A DNA stretch of 64,000 nucleotides, taken from Pseudomonas sp. StFLB209. GTDB taxonomy: Bacteria > Pseudomonadota > Gammaproteobacteria > Pseudomonadales > Pseudomonadaceae. The translations under genes were made by a program, and so were the position numbers. Every line of letters begins with the position of its first letter. Positions within the stretch are counted from its first letter, which is position 1. Location of the stretch: contig NZ_AP014637.1 in the NCBI RefSeq assembly GCF_000829415.1, positions 6,031,001-6,095,000 on the forward strand, written 5' to 3'. Positions 25,789 to 33,288 of this stretch are shown in pieces. The notes below the pieces were generated by a model. That model was not told where the DNA came from. It made no database searches and worked only from the letters and a program-made list of their open reading frames with translations.

Positions 25789-27013
25789 TCAGGCACGGCA
25801 TCGAGCCGCCCCCGAGTCGCTTCGGTGGGTTCCTGCTGCTGGCGCCATGACCTCTGCGCTCACTTCACAGGCTAACCGGGCGTGTCCCGCCCTTAGTACA
25901 TTGATCGCCCCGACCACATCGGCGTTGCCTTCAAAACCACATCCCACACACCTGAACAGCGCTTGCGTCTGGCGGTTGGCCGCCGACACATGGCCGCAAC
26001 AAGGGCACGTGCGGCTGGTATTCTGCGGCGGCACGGCAATCAGCCAGCCGCCGCGCCACGCCAGCTTGTAGTCCAGTTGGCGGCGGAACTCGAACCAGCC
26101 CTGATCGAGGATGGCCCTGTTCAGGCCAGACTTGGCCCGAACGTTTCTTCCCGGCGCCTCTGCCGTGCCTGCCGCCGACCTGGACATATTGCGTACCTGC
26201 AAGTCCTCGATACACACCATCGCGTGGTTTTGGCTGATCGTGGTGGAGCACTTGTGTAGGTAGTCGCGGCGGGCATTGCCGATGCGGGAATGAATGCGCT
26301 GGACGCAGGCTTTCGCCTTGTTCCAGTTGCGGCTGAATCTGACCTTGCGGCTCATCGCCTGCTGCGCTTTGCACAGCGCGGTTTCATGGCGTTTGAAGCT
26401 GTTCAGGGGTGCGTAGAACGTAGCCATCCGAAAGCGTGGCGAACCGGGCAATGTCCATGTCGATGCCGACTGCCGCACCCTGTGCCGTGGGCTGCTCATC
26501 GACCTCGCGTTCGGTCTGGATGCTCACGAACCACTTGCCACACGACTGGCTCACGGTGATGTTCTTCACCGTGCCAGGCACCTCGCGGCTGTTGCGGTAG
26601 CGCAGCCAGCCCAGCTTGGGCAGAAACAGGCGGCTGTTGGTCTGGTCGAGCTTGATCTGTTTCGGGTCGGGATAGCGGAAACTGTCGCGCTGCCCCTTCT
26701 TCTTGAACCGGGGAAAGTCGGCTCGCTTGGCGAAGAAGTTGGTGTAGGCCCGTTCCAGATCCTTGAGGCTCTGTTGCAACGGGTGAACAGGCGCATCGGC
26801 CAGCCATGCGGTTTGCGGGCTATTGCGCCACTCGGTCAGCAACTTGCACAGGCCCGCATAGCCGAGCTTCTTCTCGCCTTGCTCGTGGCGCTCCTTCTGC
26901 AACGCCAGCGCCTTGTTGAAGACGAAGCGACAGGAGCCCGCAAAGCGGCGCATTTGCCGCTCCTGTCGGCCGTCTGGCATGAGTTCGTACTTGAAGGCTT
27001 GAAGTCGTTGCAT
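25789..27013 (-). pseudogene. tnpB: tnpB, disrupted by a single-base frameshift
   Basis: The first frame (27013 to about 26420) encodes MQRLQAFKYELMPDG through GIDMDIARFATLSDGY. The second frame continues FYAPLNSFKRHETAL to the end, with RuvC-II CIEDLQV, zinc finger CPCCGH and CVGCGF, and RuvC-III GNADVVGAINV. One extra G on the minus strand near plus-strand position 26419 (after GGCTAC) would explain the break. Without it the protein would be full length, about 405 aa, with all three acidic residues canonical. Sequencing error is a possible alternative. Confidence 0.85.
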
Positions 27014-27027
27014 GCTGCTCTTGAGCC

Positions 27028-27240
27028 ATGAGCAATGAAGACGACATTAGGCGCGGACGGCACGGTGTTTTCAAGGTGCATGCCCATGGGGTCTTTGTAA
27101 CGAAATACCGCCGTAGAAGGGCATCTGTGTCGCCGTGTTACTGCGCTTCATCCTGTGGCGGTGCGTCCATCGAACAGCAGCAGACACCCCACTGCAACCA
27201 GGGACGGCTACGCCGTCCGCGCTATCCTTCCCCGCCCTGA
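27028..27240 (+). pseudogene. tnpA: tnpA with internal deletion
   Basis: The frame begins RRGRHGVFKVHAHGVFVTKYRRR, the start of IS200/IS605 TnpA with the first half of its catalytic core. It then jumps directly to SPCYCASSCGGASIEQQQTP, the C-terminal end. About 80-90 residues, including the catalytic Tyr region, are missing. It lies 14 bp from tnpB in divergent orientation, as in IS605. Confidence 0.8.
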
Positions 27241-27782
27241 ACGGCGGGGCTTGTCGCGCCCCGATGGTCATTAGTGGAGAACTGCCTGCACCGCTCTTTC
27301 GAACAATGGAAAATCCCTAACCAAGTCGTCTGGACTGCAGGTTTCGCCCTGCTGGGCGACCCGATTTTGTCTTGGCTGCGCGCCCCGGGCAAACCAGGGA
27401 AAACCGCTTGCTCCTGGTTTGGGTCCGCCCTTCGGGCAGACTTCCCTCCGTCCGGCATCGATTCGGGGGCCGGCGCGATGGGCGTCCTGCCCAGCGCACC
27501 TGCTCCTGATATGAAGAGCAGCGACATCCATGTCGGTTTCTCCCCCAAATCGACGCCTACCCTCGGCCTGCACCCAAGTCGCGTTCGGCAGCGTTTGTGC
27601 TATCTCGGATCGAAGATCAAAATCAACAGCAACGATGAGCCAATGTCTTTGTAGGAGCGACCTTGGTCGCGAAAGCTGTCTGTCAGACCTTAAAAATACT
27701 GCGTCTGGCCTGGCCCTTTCGCGAGCGAGCTCGCGCCTACCCAAGGTCCGTCGTGCCTGATTGAGCAGCCTTACTGCAACGA
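27241..27782. other. Intergenic region with a REP pair
   Basis: Open frames on both strands here have no recognisable domain and no good ribosome binding site, so I list no gene. A REP pair lies at 27650-27740: GTAGGAGCGACCTTGGTCGCG and GCGAGCGAGCTCGCGCCTAC. Confidence 0.6.
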
Positions 27783-28514
27783 TCAGTCACCCCCGCCTCC
27801 GCCGCAGCCTCCACCGCCACAACCGCTGCTGTCGCCACTGCTGCTGTCGGAGCTGTCAGAACCATGGCTGCCGCCACCACAGCCACCCGGGCCACTGTCC
27901 GAGCTGCCATGGCCCAGATCGCTGCCGCAATGCACCACGGTGGCGTTGGTATCGTTGCCGGCGCGGCGCATCCCGCTACAGTCCAGGGCATAGACAAAGC
28001 CACCGGCAATTGCCAGTTTGGCGTCAAGCGCAAACAGCAGCGGCAGGCGCAAGGCTGAGCGTGGGTTGATGTTTTCTTCGTGGCAGGCGTACCACCAGGT
28101 ACGGCGCAGACCGGCGTCACTCTGCGCAGCAGCCTTTGCCCCCAACGCCGCTGCCGGGGTGTGATGAAAGAAACGGCCAAAGGCCTTGTGGCAGAACTCT
28201 TCGTAGGCACGGGTGTGGAGGATGAACTCATGCCACAGGTCATCGACCACCTGAGACGGCATCGACACGTAGCGGTAGCCACTCTTGTGATACGCGAGGA
28301 AAAACTGCCGCAAGCCTTGGGCAACCAGTTGGCAATCCTTGATCTGCAAATGCGGATGCTGCTGGCGCAAGGCATCGAATAAACCACCCGGCAACACATA
28401 ATCGCGAATCACCCGCTCACGGCGCAGGCTGCGCATCCCCCGCAGGTGACCGCGTCCGCGCCACAGCGCCACCACGCACATAACCGCGCCCACCACCAGC
28501 CACACGTAGTCCAT
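27783..28514 (-). CDS. GRDP-like membrane protein with Gly/Cys/Ser-rich tail
   Basis: The 243-aa product starts at MDYVWLVVGAVMCVVAL with CCAGGAG upstream. One N-terminal membrane segment (residues about 3-18) is followed by a helical domain with VDDLWHEFILHTRAYEEFCHKAFGRFFHH. This resembles the WHxHxLDTxxY motif of the glycine-rich-domain-containing-protein-like family. The last ~65 residues are Gly/Ser/Asp-rich with Cys and end GCGGGGCGGGGGD. The function is unknown. It is monocistronic and divergent from aldH. Confidence 0.65.
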   Translation of the reverse strand: MDYVWLVVGAVMCVVALWRGRGHLRGMRSLRRERVIRDYVLPGGLFDALRQQHPHLQIKDCQLVAQGLRQFFLAYHKSGYRYVSMPSQVVDDLWHEFILHTRAYEEFCHKAFGRFFHHTPAAALGAKAAAQSDAGLRRTWWYACHEENINPRSALRLPLLFALDAKLAIAGGFVYALDCSGMRRAGNDTNATVVHCGSDLGHGSSDSGPGGCGGGSHGSDSSDSSSGDSSGCGGGGCGGGGGD

Positions 28515-28701
28515 GGCAACACTCCTGGTCAGAAAACGCCGACAGGTTACCACCGCCGATGGTTGCGTAGCCCACACGGTAGTTGTACGATGACTGCTGA
28601 CCTACAGTGATACCGGTGCAGGCATGTGTGCAGACTGCCAGCTCCACCCCACTCCATCAGCCATTCGGCAACCCTCAGGGTCAAAACAACAGGAGATACC
28701 G

Positions 28702-30285
28702 ATGTCCACCCTTCTCGGCCATAACTTCATCGGCGGCGCCCGCAGCGCCTTGGGTCAGAGCCAGCACCAGAGCCTGGACGCGACCACCGGTGAAGCCCTG
28801 CCTTACAGCTTTGTCCAGGCCACCGATGGCGAAATCGATGCCGCCGCCCAGGCAGCCAAGGCCGCCTTTCCCGAGTTCCGTCAACTGAGTCCGGCCCGCC
28901 GCGCCGAATTCCTCGACGCCATCGCTGATGAGCTGGACCAGTTGGGCGACGACTTCGTGGCCATCGTTTGCCAGGAAACCGCTCTGCCGCAAGCCCGTAT
29001 CCAGGGTGAGCGCGGTCGTACCAGCGGCCAGATGCGTCTGTTCGCCCAGATCCTGCGCCGTGGCGACTACCTGGGTGCGCGCATCGACCTGCCGCTGCCA
29101 GACCGCAAGCCGCTGCCACGCGTGGACCTGCGTCAATACCGCATCGGCGTCGGCCCGGTGGCAGTATTCGGCGCCAGCAACTTCCCGCTGGCCTTCTCCA
29201 CCGCCGGCGGTGACACCGCTGCGGCACTGGCTGCCGGTTGCCCGGTGGTGTTCAAGGCGCACAGCGGCCACATGGCCACTGCCGACCTGGTTGGCCAGGC
29301 GATCATCCGCGCCGCCGAGCGTACCGGCATGCCTAAAGGCGTGTTCAACATGATCTTCGGTAACGGCGTAGGCGAAGGCCTGGTCAAGCACCCGGCCATT
29401 CAGGCGGTAGGCTTCACCGGTTCCCTGGGCGGCGGTAATGCGCTGTGCAAAATGGCCGCCGAGCGCCCGCAGCCGATCCCGGTGTTCGCCGAAATGTCGA
29501 GCATCAACCCGGTGATCATCCTGCCGCAGGCGCTGGACGCCCGCAGCGAAACCATCGCCAAGGACCTGGCTGCTTCGGTCGCGATGGGTGGCGGTCAGTT
29601 CTGCACCAACCCGGGCCTGGTCATCGGCCTGCGCTCGCCGGCCTTCACCGCCTTCCTGGAGCAACTGGCCGGTCAGATCGACGGCCAGGGTCCACAGACC
29701 CTGCTCAACGCTGGCGGTCTGCGCAGCTACAGCAAGGGCGTCGAGCACCTGCTGGCGCATTCGGGCGTCACTCACCTGGCGGGCAAGGTTCAGGACGGCA
29801 AGCAGGCTCAGTCGCAACTGTTCAAGGCTGACGTCAGCCTGCTGCTGAACGGCGATGAGTTGCTGCAGGAAGAAGTCTTTGGTCCGACCACCATCGCCAT
29901 CGAAGTGGCCGATGATGCCGAACTGCAAAAAGCCCTGCTGGCCCTGCGTGGTCAGTTGACCGCAACACTGATCGGTGAGCCGGCTGATCTGTCGGGCTAC
30001 CAGTGGCTGCTGCCGTTGCTGGAAGACAAGGTTGGCCGGATTCTGGTCAATGGCTACCCGACCGGTGTTGAAGTCTGCGACGCCATGGTTCACGGTGGTC
30101 CGTACCCGGCGACGTCCGATTCGCGCGGCACCTCGGTGGGTACGCTGGCGATCGACCGCTTCCTGCGTCCGGTCTGCTACCAGAACCACGCTGACGCCCT
30201 GCTGCCGCCTGCGCTGCAGAACGCCAACCCGCTGGGCCTGCGCCGCCTGGTCAATGGCGAGTGGAGCGACCAGCCTATCGCTTGA
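28702..30285 (+). CDS. aldH: NADP-type aldehyde dehydrogenase (2,5-dioxovalerate / alpha-ketoglutarate semialdehyde class)
   Basis: The 527-aa product starts at MSTLLGHNFIGGA after AGGAG. The catalytic Cys is in GGGQFCTNPGL (about residue 302), the general-base Glu in VFAEMSSINP (about 264), and the cofactor site in FGASNFPLAFS. Length and motifs fit the ~525-aa alpha-ketoglutarate semialdehyde dehydrogenase group rather than the ~480-aa betaine type. It is followed by a terminator. In P. cichorii an aldehyde dehydrogenase gene beside the hrp cluster has, as I recall, been linked to virulence together with pat. The synteny here agrees. Confidence 0.88.
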   Translation: MSTLLGHNFIGGARSALGQSQHQSLDATTGEALPYSFVQATDGEIDAAAQAAKAAFPEFRQLSPARRAEFLDAIADELDQLGDDFVAIVCQETALPQARIQGERGRTSGQMRLFAQILRRGDYLGARIDLPLPDRKPLPRVDLRQYRIGVGPVAVFGASNFPLAFSTAGGDTAAALAAGCPVVFKAHSGHMATADLVGQAIIRAAERTGMPKGVFNMIFGNGVGEGLVKHPAIQAVGFTGSLGGGNALCKMAAERPQPIPVFAEMSSINPVIILPQALDARSETIAKDLAASVAMGGGQFCTNPGLVIGLRSPAFTAFLEQLAGQIDGQGPQTLLNAGGLRSYSKGVEHLLAHSGVTHLAGKVQDGKQAQSQLFKADVSLLLNGDELLQEEVFGPTTIAIEVADDAELQKALLALRGQLTATLIGEPADLSGYQWLLPLLEDKVGRILVNGYPTGVEVCDAMVHGGPYPATSDSRGTSVGTLAIDRFLRPVCYQNHADALLPPALQNANPLGLRRLVNGEWSDQPIA

Positions 30286-30304
30286 TAAGGCCGGGCGGTA
30301 AGAC

Positions 30305-30337
30305 AAAGGCGTGATCCGTGAGGGTCACGCCTTTTTT
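30305..30337 (+). terminator. Rho-independent terminator of aldH
   Basis: AAGGCGTGA, loop, TCACGCCTT followed by TTTTG, 20 bp after the aldH stop. It is a typical intrinsic terminator. Confidence 0.88.
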
Positions 30338-30363
30338 GTTGAGTGGCGTTTCAGGGAGCGATT

Positions 30364-30515
30364 GCAGGAGCGGCTTTAGCCATTCAATAACGATCTGATT
30401 TGTGCATGGCTTTTTTCTTACGCCACCGCCCCTCCCCCAAGCAACAAGGCGAAACTTGCCGTTCGGACAACAAGATGAAAGAGTTGAGTTCTTCGCGGCT
30501 AAAGCCGCTCCTACG
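30364..30515. repeat. Inverted pair of REP-like elements
   Basis: GCAGGAGCGGCTTTAGCC near 30365 and its inverse GGCTAAAGCCGCTCCTAC near 30497 flank about 115 bp of anonymous sequence. The pair is a different REP subfamily (AGGAGCGGCTTTAGCC) from the 21-kb array and abuts the GntR remnant. Confidence 0.7.
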
Positions 30516-30531
30516 GCATCGCTCCGGGGTG

Positions 30532-30658
30532 AGTTGCAGGCGCTCGGCCACCGGCCGGGGGCGTATTCGACGTCGAGAATTCTGGCGCGCAGCAGTTCGC
30601 GCAGTTGTGAGTGCAGCGGCACACTGGAAAGCGGCAGGAGGACCTTGTTGTCTTGCAT
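30532..30658 (-). pseudogene. GntR-family regulator, N-terminal remnant
   Basis: The minus strand reads MQDNKVLLPLSSVPLHSQLRELLRARILDVEYAPG. This is the start of a GntR winged-helix domain (PLHSQLRELLRxRIxxGxYAPG). Homology stops after about 40 codons, where a frame change and the REP-like pair begin. The effector domain is absent. It probably marks decay at the left border of the type III island; it may once have regulated aldH. Confidence 0.6.
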
Positions 30659-30800
30659 CGCGAGATCACTTGTCGTAACGAGTCCCACAGCGACGGAAAT
30701 ACCGTTTGAGCATATGGTTAGAAGCCATCTCTGAGCACGCCGGAACAGAGACCTTCAAGGTCGCTGCTCCATGCGTCTGGCTCAGTGCTGCAGCCTCCGG

Positions 30801-31364
30801 TCAGTCAGGTGCGGTGGCGCTGAGCGGCACACTCAACGGCAATCCGAACAGCAGCACGTCGGCCCGCTGCTCACCGAAACGGGCAATGTTGGGCAGCCGC
30901 GCCCACAGGGTGGCACCGATCGCAGTGACGATGCGCTGGCTCGGCACGTTGGCCGCCATGATCCAGGCCACCAGATTTTCAAGCCCCGCCTGGCGGCCGA
31001 GGGCCACCGCACCGCGCCCCAGTGCCACGCCGATGCCGCTGCCGTAGTGGTCGCGCCGGACGTAGATGGCCGCTTCACCGGTCTGGTAGCAGGCCTGGGT
31101 GCCCCAGCTGAAGCGGTTGATCGACAGCCAGCCCAGCACTTCGCCGCGCCGCTCAAAGACATACACCGGCAAACCGTCACGCTTGTAGAGGTTGATGTAG
31201 AACGTGACCTCTTCAAGGGTCATGGGCCGTACCACCGGCGAGTTGGCGCCGCTGGCAGCGGTTTCGTTGAAGATCTGCATCATCGCCGGCAGGTCGCTGT
31301 CACGTGATTCACGCAAACCTTTGGCCAGACGTGGCATGGCCGCTGCGTCGACAAAACTGTTCAT
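30801..31364 (-). CDS. pat: GNAT N-acetyltransferase, Pat (phosphinothricin acetyltransferase)-like
   Basis: The 187-aa GNAT protein has RESRDSDLPAMMQIFNE at the N-terminus, VFERRGEVLGWLSINRF in the middle and the acetyl-CoA loop VRRDHYGSGIGVALGRGA (about residues 109-126, R/QxxGxG/A pattern). Its ATG shares the A of the hrpL stop codon (TGATG), with GGAGG inside the end of hrpL, so the two are translationally coupled. A Pat-like gene next to hrpL and aldH is reported in P. cichorii as a virulence factor, from memory. The natural substrate is unknown: a toxin, a small amine or a protein. Confidence 0.85.
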   Translation of the reverse strand: MNSFVDAAAMPRLAKGLRESRDSDLPAMMQIFNETAASGANSPVVRPMTLEEVTFYINLYKRDGLPVYVFERRGEVLGWLSINRFSWGTQACYQTGEAAIYVRRDHYGSGIGVALGRGAVALGRQAGLENLVAWIMAANVPSQRIVTAIGATLWARLPNIARFGEQRADVLLFGLPLSVPLSATAPD

Positions 31365-31933
31365 CAGTGCATCCTCCGCGCATAAACCGAATGTTTGAGT
31401 TGCCCGCGCGCCCGTGCCAGGCGTGAGCGCACCGTGCCGATCGGCACCGCCAGGTGGCGGGCGGCGTCCTGATAGCTGATGTCCGAGTCGACCACCAGCT
31501 GGATCACCGTGCGCATGTCGGTGGACAGCTCATCAATGGCTTGCAGGGTGCGACCGAGGATGCGCTGATGGTCACTGACCTGGCTGGGGTCGTGGCCCTG
31601 CTCCAGGTGTTCCAGGTCCAGATCCGTCAGTTCCGTGGGCTGCGGCTGGTTGTAGAGGGTTTTGAAGTGGTTCCTGACCAGGTTTGCGGCAATGCCGAAC
31701 AGCCATGTCTCGGGCCGGGAATGGCCCTGGTATTTGTGCTGATTGCGCCAGGCTTCCAGGTAGGTCATCTGCATCAGGTCATCGACATCGGCCTGGTTGA
31801 ACACCCGCTTGCTGATGAACCCGCGCAGTTTCTTGGCGCTGTTTCTGGCCAGCCCTGCCACATCCACCGCGATGACCCCGATGACCTTTGCTTCACACAT
31901 CTCGTTGTTGGCTTGCACGCTTGTATCCCTCAT
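31364..31933 (-). CDS. hrpL: HrpL, ECF sigma factor of the type III regulon
   Basis: The 189-aa sigma-70-family ECF factor has region 2 in FNQADVDDLMQMTYLEAWRNQHKYQG with ETWLFGIAANLVRNHF, and region 4 in YQDAARHLAVPIGTVRSRLARARGQL. The second and fourth segments match P. syringae HrpL closely. It directs RNA polymerase to hrp boxes (GGAACC-N15/16-CCACNNA), six of which are listed here. The first ATG gives a 25-nt leader from the predicted sigma-54 start; an ATG at codon 12 is an alternative start. It is transcribed divergently from hrpJ. Confidence 0.95.
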   Translation of the reverse strand: MRDTSVQANNEMCEAKVIGVIAVDVAGLARNSAKKLRGFISKRVFNQADVDDLMQMTYLEAWRNQHKYQGHSRPETWLFGIAANLVRNHFKTLYNQPQPTELTDLDLEHLEQGHDPSQVSDHQRILGRTLQAIDELSTDMRTVIQLVVDSDISYQDAARHLAVPIGTVRSRLARARGQLKHSVYARRMH

Positions 31934-31969
31934 CCGTTAGACGGTTGCCGTTAGTGGCCCCAGAGGGAG

Positions 31970-31986
31970 AGCAGCGAACGTACCAG
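31970..31986 (-). promoter_or_regulatory. Sigma-54 promoter of hrpL
   Basis: On the minus strand CTGGTACGTTCGCTGCT matches the -24/-12 consensus YTGGCACG-N4-TTGCW, with exact GG/GC spacing and three mismatches. The predicted transcript starts about 25 nt before the hrpL ATG. HrpS is a sigma-54 activator, so the promoter type is as expected. Confidence 0.78.
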
Positions 31987-32000
31987 CTTTTACAAATTTT

Positions 32001-32013
32001 CAACTTGTTGATT
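32001..32013. promoter_or_regulatory. IHF site between the hrpL promoter and its upstream activator sites
   Basis: CAACTTGTTGATT is a perfect match to the IHF consensus YAANNNNTTGATW, set in an AT-rich tract (31988-32040). Its position between the activator dyads and the sigma-54 promoter is the classical DNA-bending arrangement. IHF is known to be required for hrpL expression in P. syringae. Confidence 0.75.
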
Positions 32014-32048
32014 TTTAAGGAAATAAACCTCGATAAAACAGCGTTTTG

Positions 32049-32096
32049 TGCCATTTGTGGCATTACTGATACAAAACCGCGTGCCAGTTGTGGCAC
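32049..32096. promoter_or_regulatory. Two HrpS-type upstream activating dyads for hrpL
   Basis: TGCCA-TTTG-TGGCA lies at 32049-32062, and GTGCCA-GTTG-TGGCAC at 32081-32096. Centres are 33 bp apart (about three helical turns) and about 98 and 131 bp upstream of the predicted hrpL start. As I recall, P. syringae HrpRS binds a TGCAA-N4-TTGCA dyad at a similar distance. The same 5-4-5 geometry with one base changed per half-site makes these the likely HrpS sites. Confidence 0.65.
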
Positions 32097-32118
32097 GACT
32101 TTCCTGGCTGCCGACCGG

Positions 32119-32146
32119 GGAACCCTTTGCTGCGTTGTGCCACTCA
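32119..32146 (+). promoter_or_regulatory. hrp box of the hrpJ operon
   Basis: GGAACC-N15-CCACTCA, an exact hrp box, 33 bp upstream of the hrpJ ATG. It drives the rightward operon hrpJ to hrcU. Confidence 0.9.
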
Positions 32147-32178
32147 AGGCACATCCATTTCTGGCGATAGCGCAGCCC

Positions 32179-33288
32179 ATGAAAATCAACTCTTTTAGCG
32201 ACCCCCGGCCCGACCTGGACCTGATTGCGCGGCCCGCGCCCGCAGAAGTGCGCACCCCGACGCTGCGCAATCCGCTGCTCGACTCCATGGAAGAAGTGGC
32301 GCTGAAATTCACCGAAAGCGTCGAGCGCCACAGCAAGTCGCTGGACGAGCGTCAGGTGCGCGAAAGCAGCACCGCCCAGCGTGTCGAACGAGTCGAGAAG
32401 CTCACCCAGCTGTACCGCCTGCTCGACAACGCCGAACAGCCGGCCCTGGAACAACTGGCGCGGCGCATGCAGATCCAGATGCAACAGCAGGCCGCACTGG
32501 GCGGCATCCTGAATCTGGCCGACAACGACCCGACCCGGGCCGACCTGGCCCTGCAGCAGGCGGTGCGCATGGCCGCCGCCGAGGGCCGCCAGTCGCTGGC
32601 CGACCAGGCCCATGGGCTGCTCGACGAGTTGCGTCAAACCCACGGCGACAAGATTCGCGCCGGGCTCAACACCGCCAGTGCCATCGCCCTGTTCAGCAGC
32701 GATCCGGAACAACGCAGCGCCATGCGCCAGCTCTACTACGCCGCCATCGTTGCCCAGCAGCCGCTGGCCGCGCTGCTCGAAGCGCTGCTGGAGCGCTTCA
32801 ACGAGGAACAGTTCAGCCGTGGCCTGCGCACCTTGCAGCGCGCCCTGGCCGATGACATCGCCGCCCTGGCTCCATCAATACCCGGCCCGGTGTTGCGCTC
32901 GATGCTGCGCGGGCTGGGTGCCGGCGGGCAGATCAACAACCTGCTCAAGAGCTGCCTGGCGCTGCTCGAACGCCTGGCGCACAAGAACCCCGGCAGCAGC
33001 ATGACGGCGCTGGGCATGAGCAAGCGGGTGCTGCGCTTTTGTGCCAACGGCTTCTTCGCCCGCGACCTGACCCTGCTGGCCGAAGACACCCTGGGTCGTC
33101 AGCCTGAACTGCAACCGGTGTTTTTCAACAGCCTGTACCCCTTGCTCCAGACCCTGCCGCTGGCGATCTGGAAAGACCTCAAGACCCGCCAGAACGGCCT
33201 GCGCCTGCTGATGGGCCTGATGGAAGAACTGGCCCGTCATGAACGCAAGGCGCTGGGCCTGGACGAAACCGCGAGGGTCGTGCAATGA
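32179..33288 (+). CDS. hrpJ: HrpJ, type III secretion gatekeeper (SctW)
   Basis: The 369-aa product starts at MKINSFSDPRPDLDL, 33 bp after the hrp box. It belongs to the YopN/InvE/HrpJ family that controls access of translocators and effectors to the export gate and is itself secreted. The family region starts near DSMEEVALKFTESVERHSKSL (about residue 35) and continues through helical repeats such as DDIAALAPSIPGPVLRSML. Its stop overlaps the hrcV start by 4 bp. It is the first gene of the left operon. Confidence 0.9.
   Translation: MKINSFSDPRPDLDLIARPAPAEVRTPTLRNPLLDSMEEVALKFTESVERHSKSLDERQVRESSTAQRVERVEKLTQLYRLLDNAEQPALEQLARRMQIQMQQQAALGGILNLADNDPTRADLALQQAVRMAAAEGRQSLADQAHGLLDELRQTHGDKIRAGLNTASAIALFSSDPEQRSAMRQLYYAAIVAQQPLAALLEALLERFNEEQFSRGLRTLQRALADDIAALAPSIPGPVLRSMLRGLGAGGQINNLLKSCLALLERLAHKNPGSSMTALGMSKRVLRFCANGFFARDLTLLAEDTLGRQPELQPVFFNSLYPLLQTLPLAIWKDLKTRQNGLRLLMGLMEELARHERKALGLDETARVVQ

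Larger units (their letters stand above)
25746..27256 (-). mobile_element. IS605-family element 2 (frameshifted tnpB, deleted tnpA)
   Basis: The right end is the hairpin CCGGCCTGAAGGCCGG next to TTGACATCC (reverse complement GGATGTCAA, identical to the element 1 end). The left end is the hairpin CCCCGCCCTGAACGGCGGGG at 27230-27249. tnpB runs leftward and tnpA rightward. It faces element 1 right end to right end across the 570-bp fragment. Both genes are broken, so it is inactive on its own. Confidence 0.78.

Noticed and set aside
27271..27744. Open frames on both strands between element 2 and the GRDP-like gene
   Set aside because: The composition looks noncoding, the two strands overlap, and one frame runs through a REP pair. 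No start signal supports either.
28681..30306. Long open frame antisense to the aldehyde dehydrogenase gene
   Set aside because: It mirrors a high-GC real gene, has no start signal, and its protein is Gln/Arg/Ala-rich with no domain. The plus-strand gene has all catalytic motifs. The same applies to long antisense frames over wzt, hrcU and avrE.
32063..32096. Other sigma-54-like sequences upstream of hrpL (TGGCACGCGGTTTTGT)
   Set aside because: The -24 half looks good, but the -12 GC is out of register by one base. The site at 31970-31986 has correct spacing and distance.
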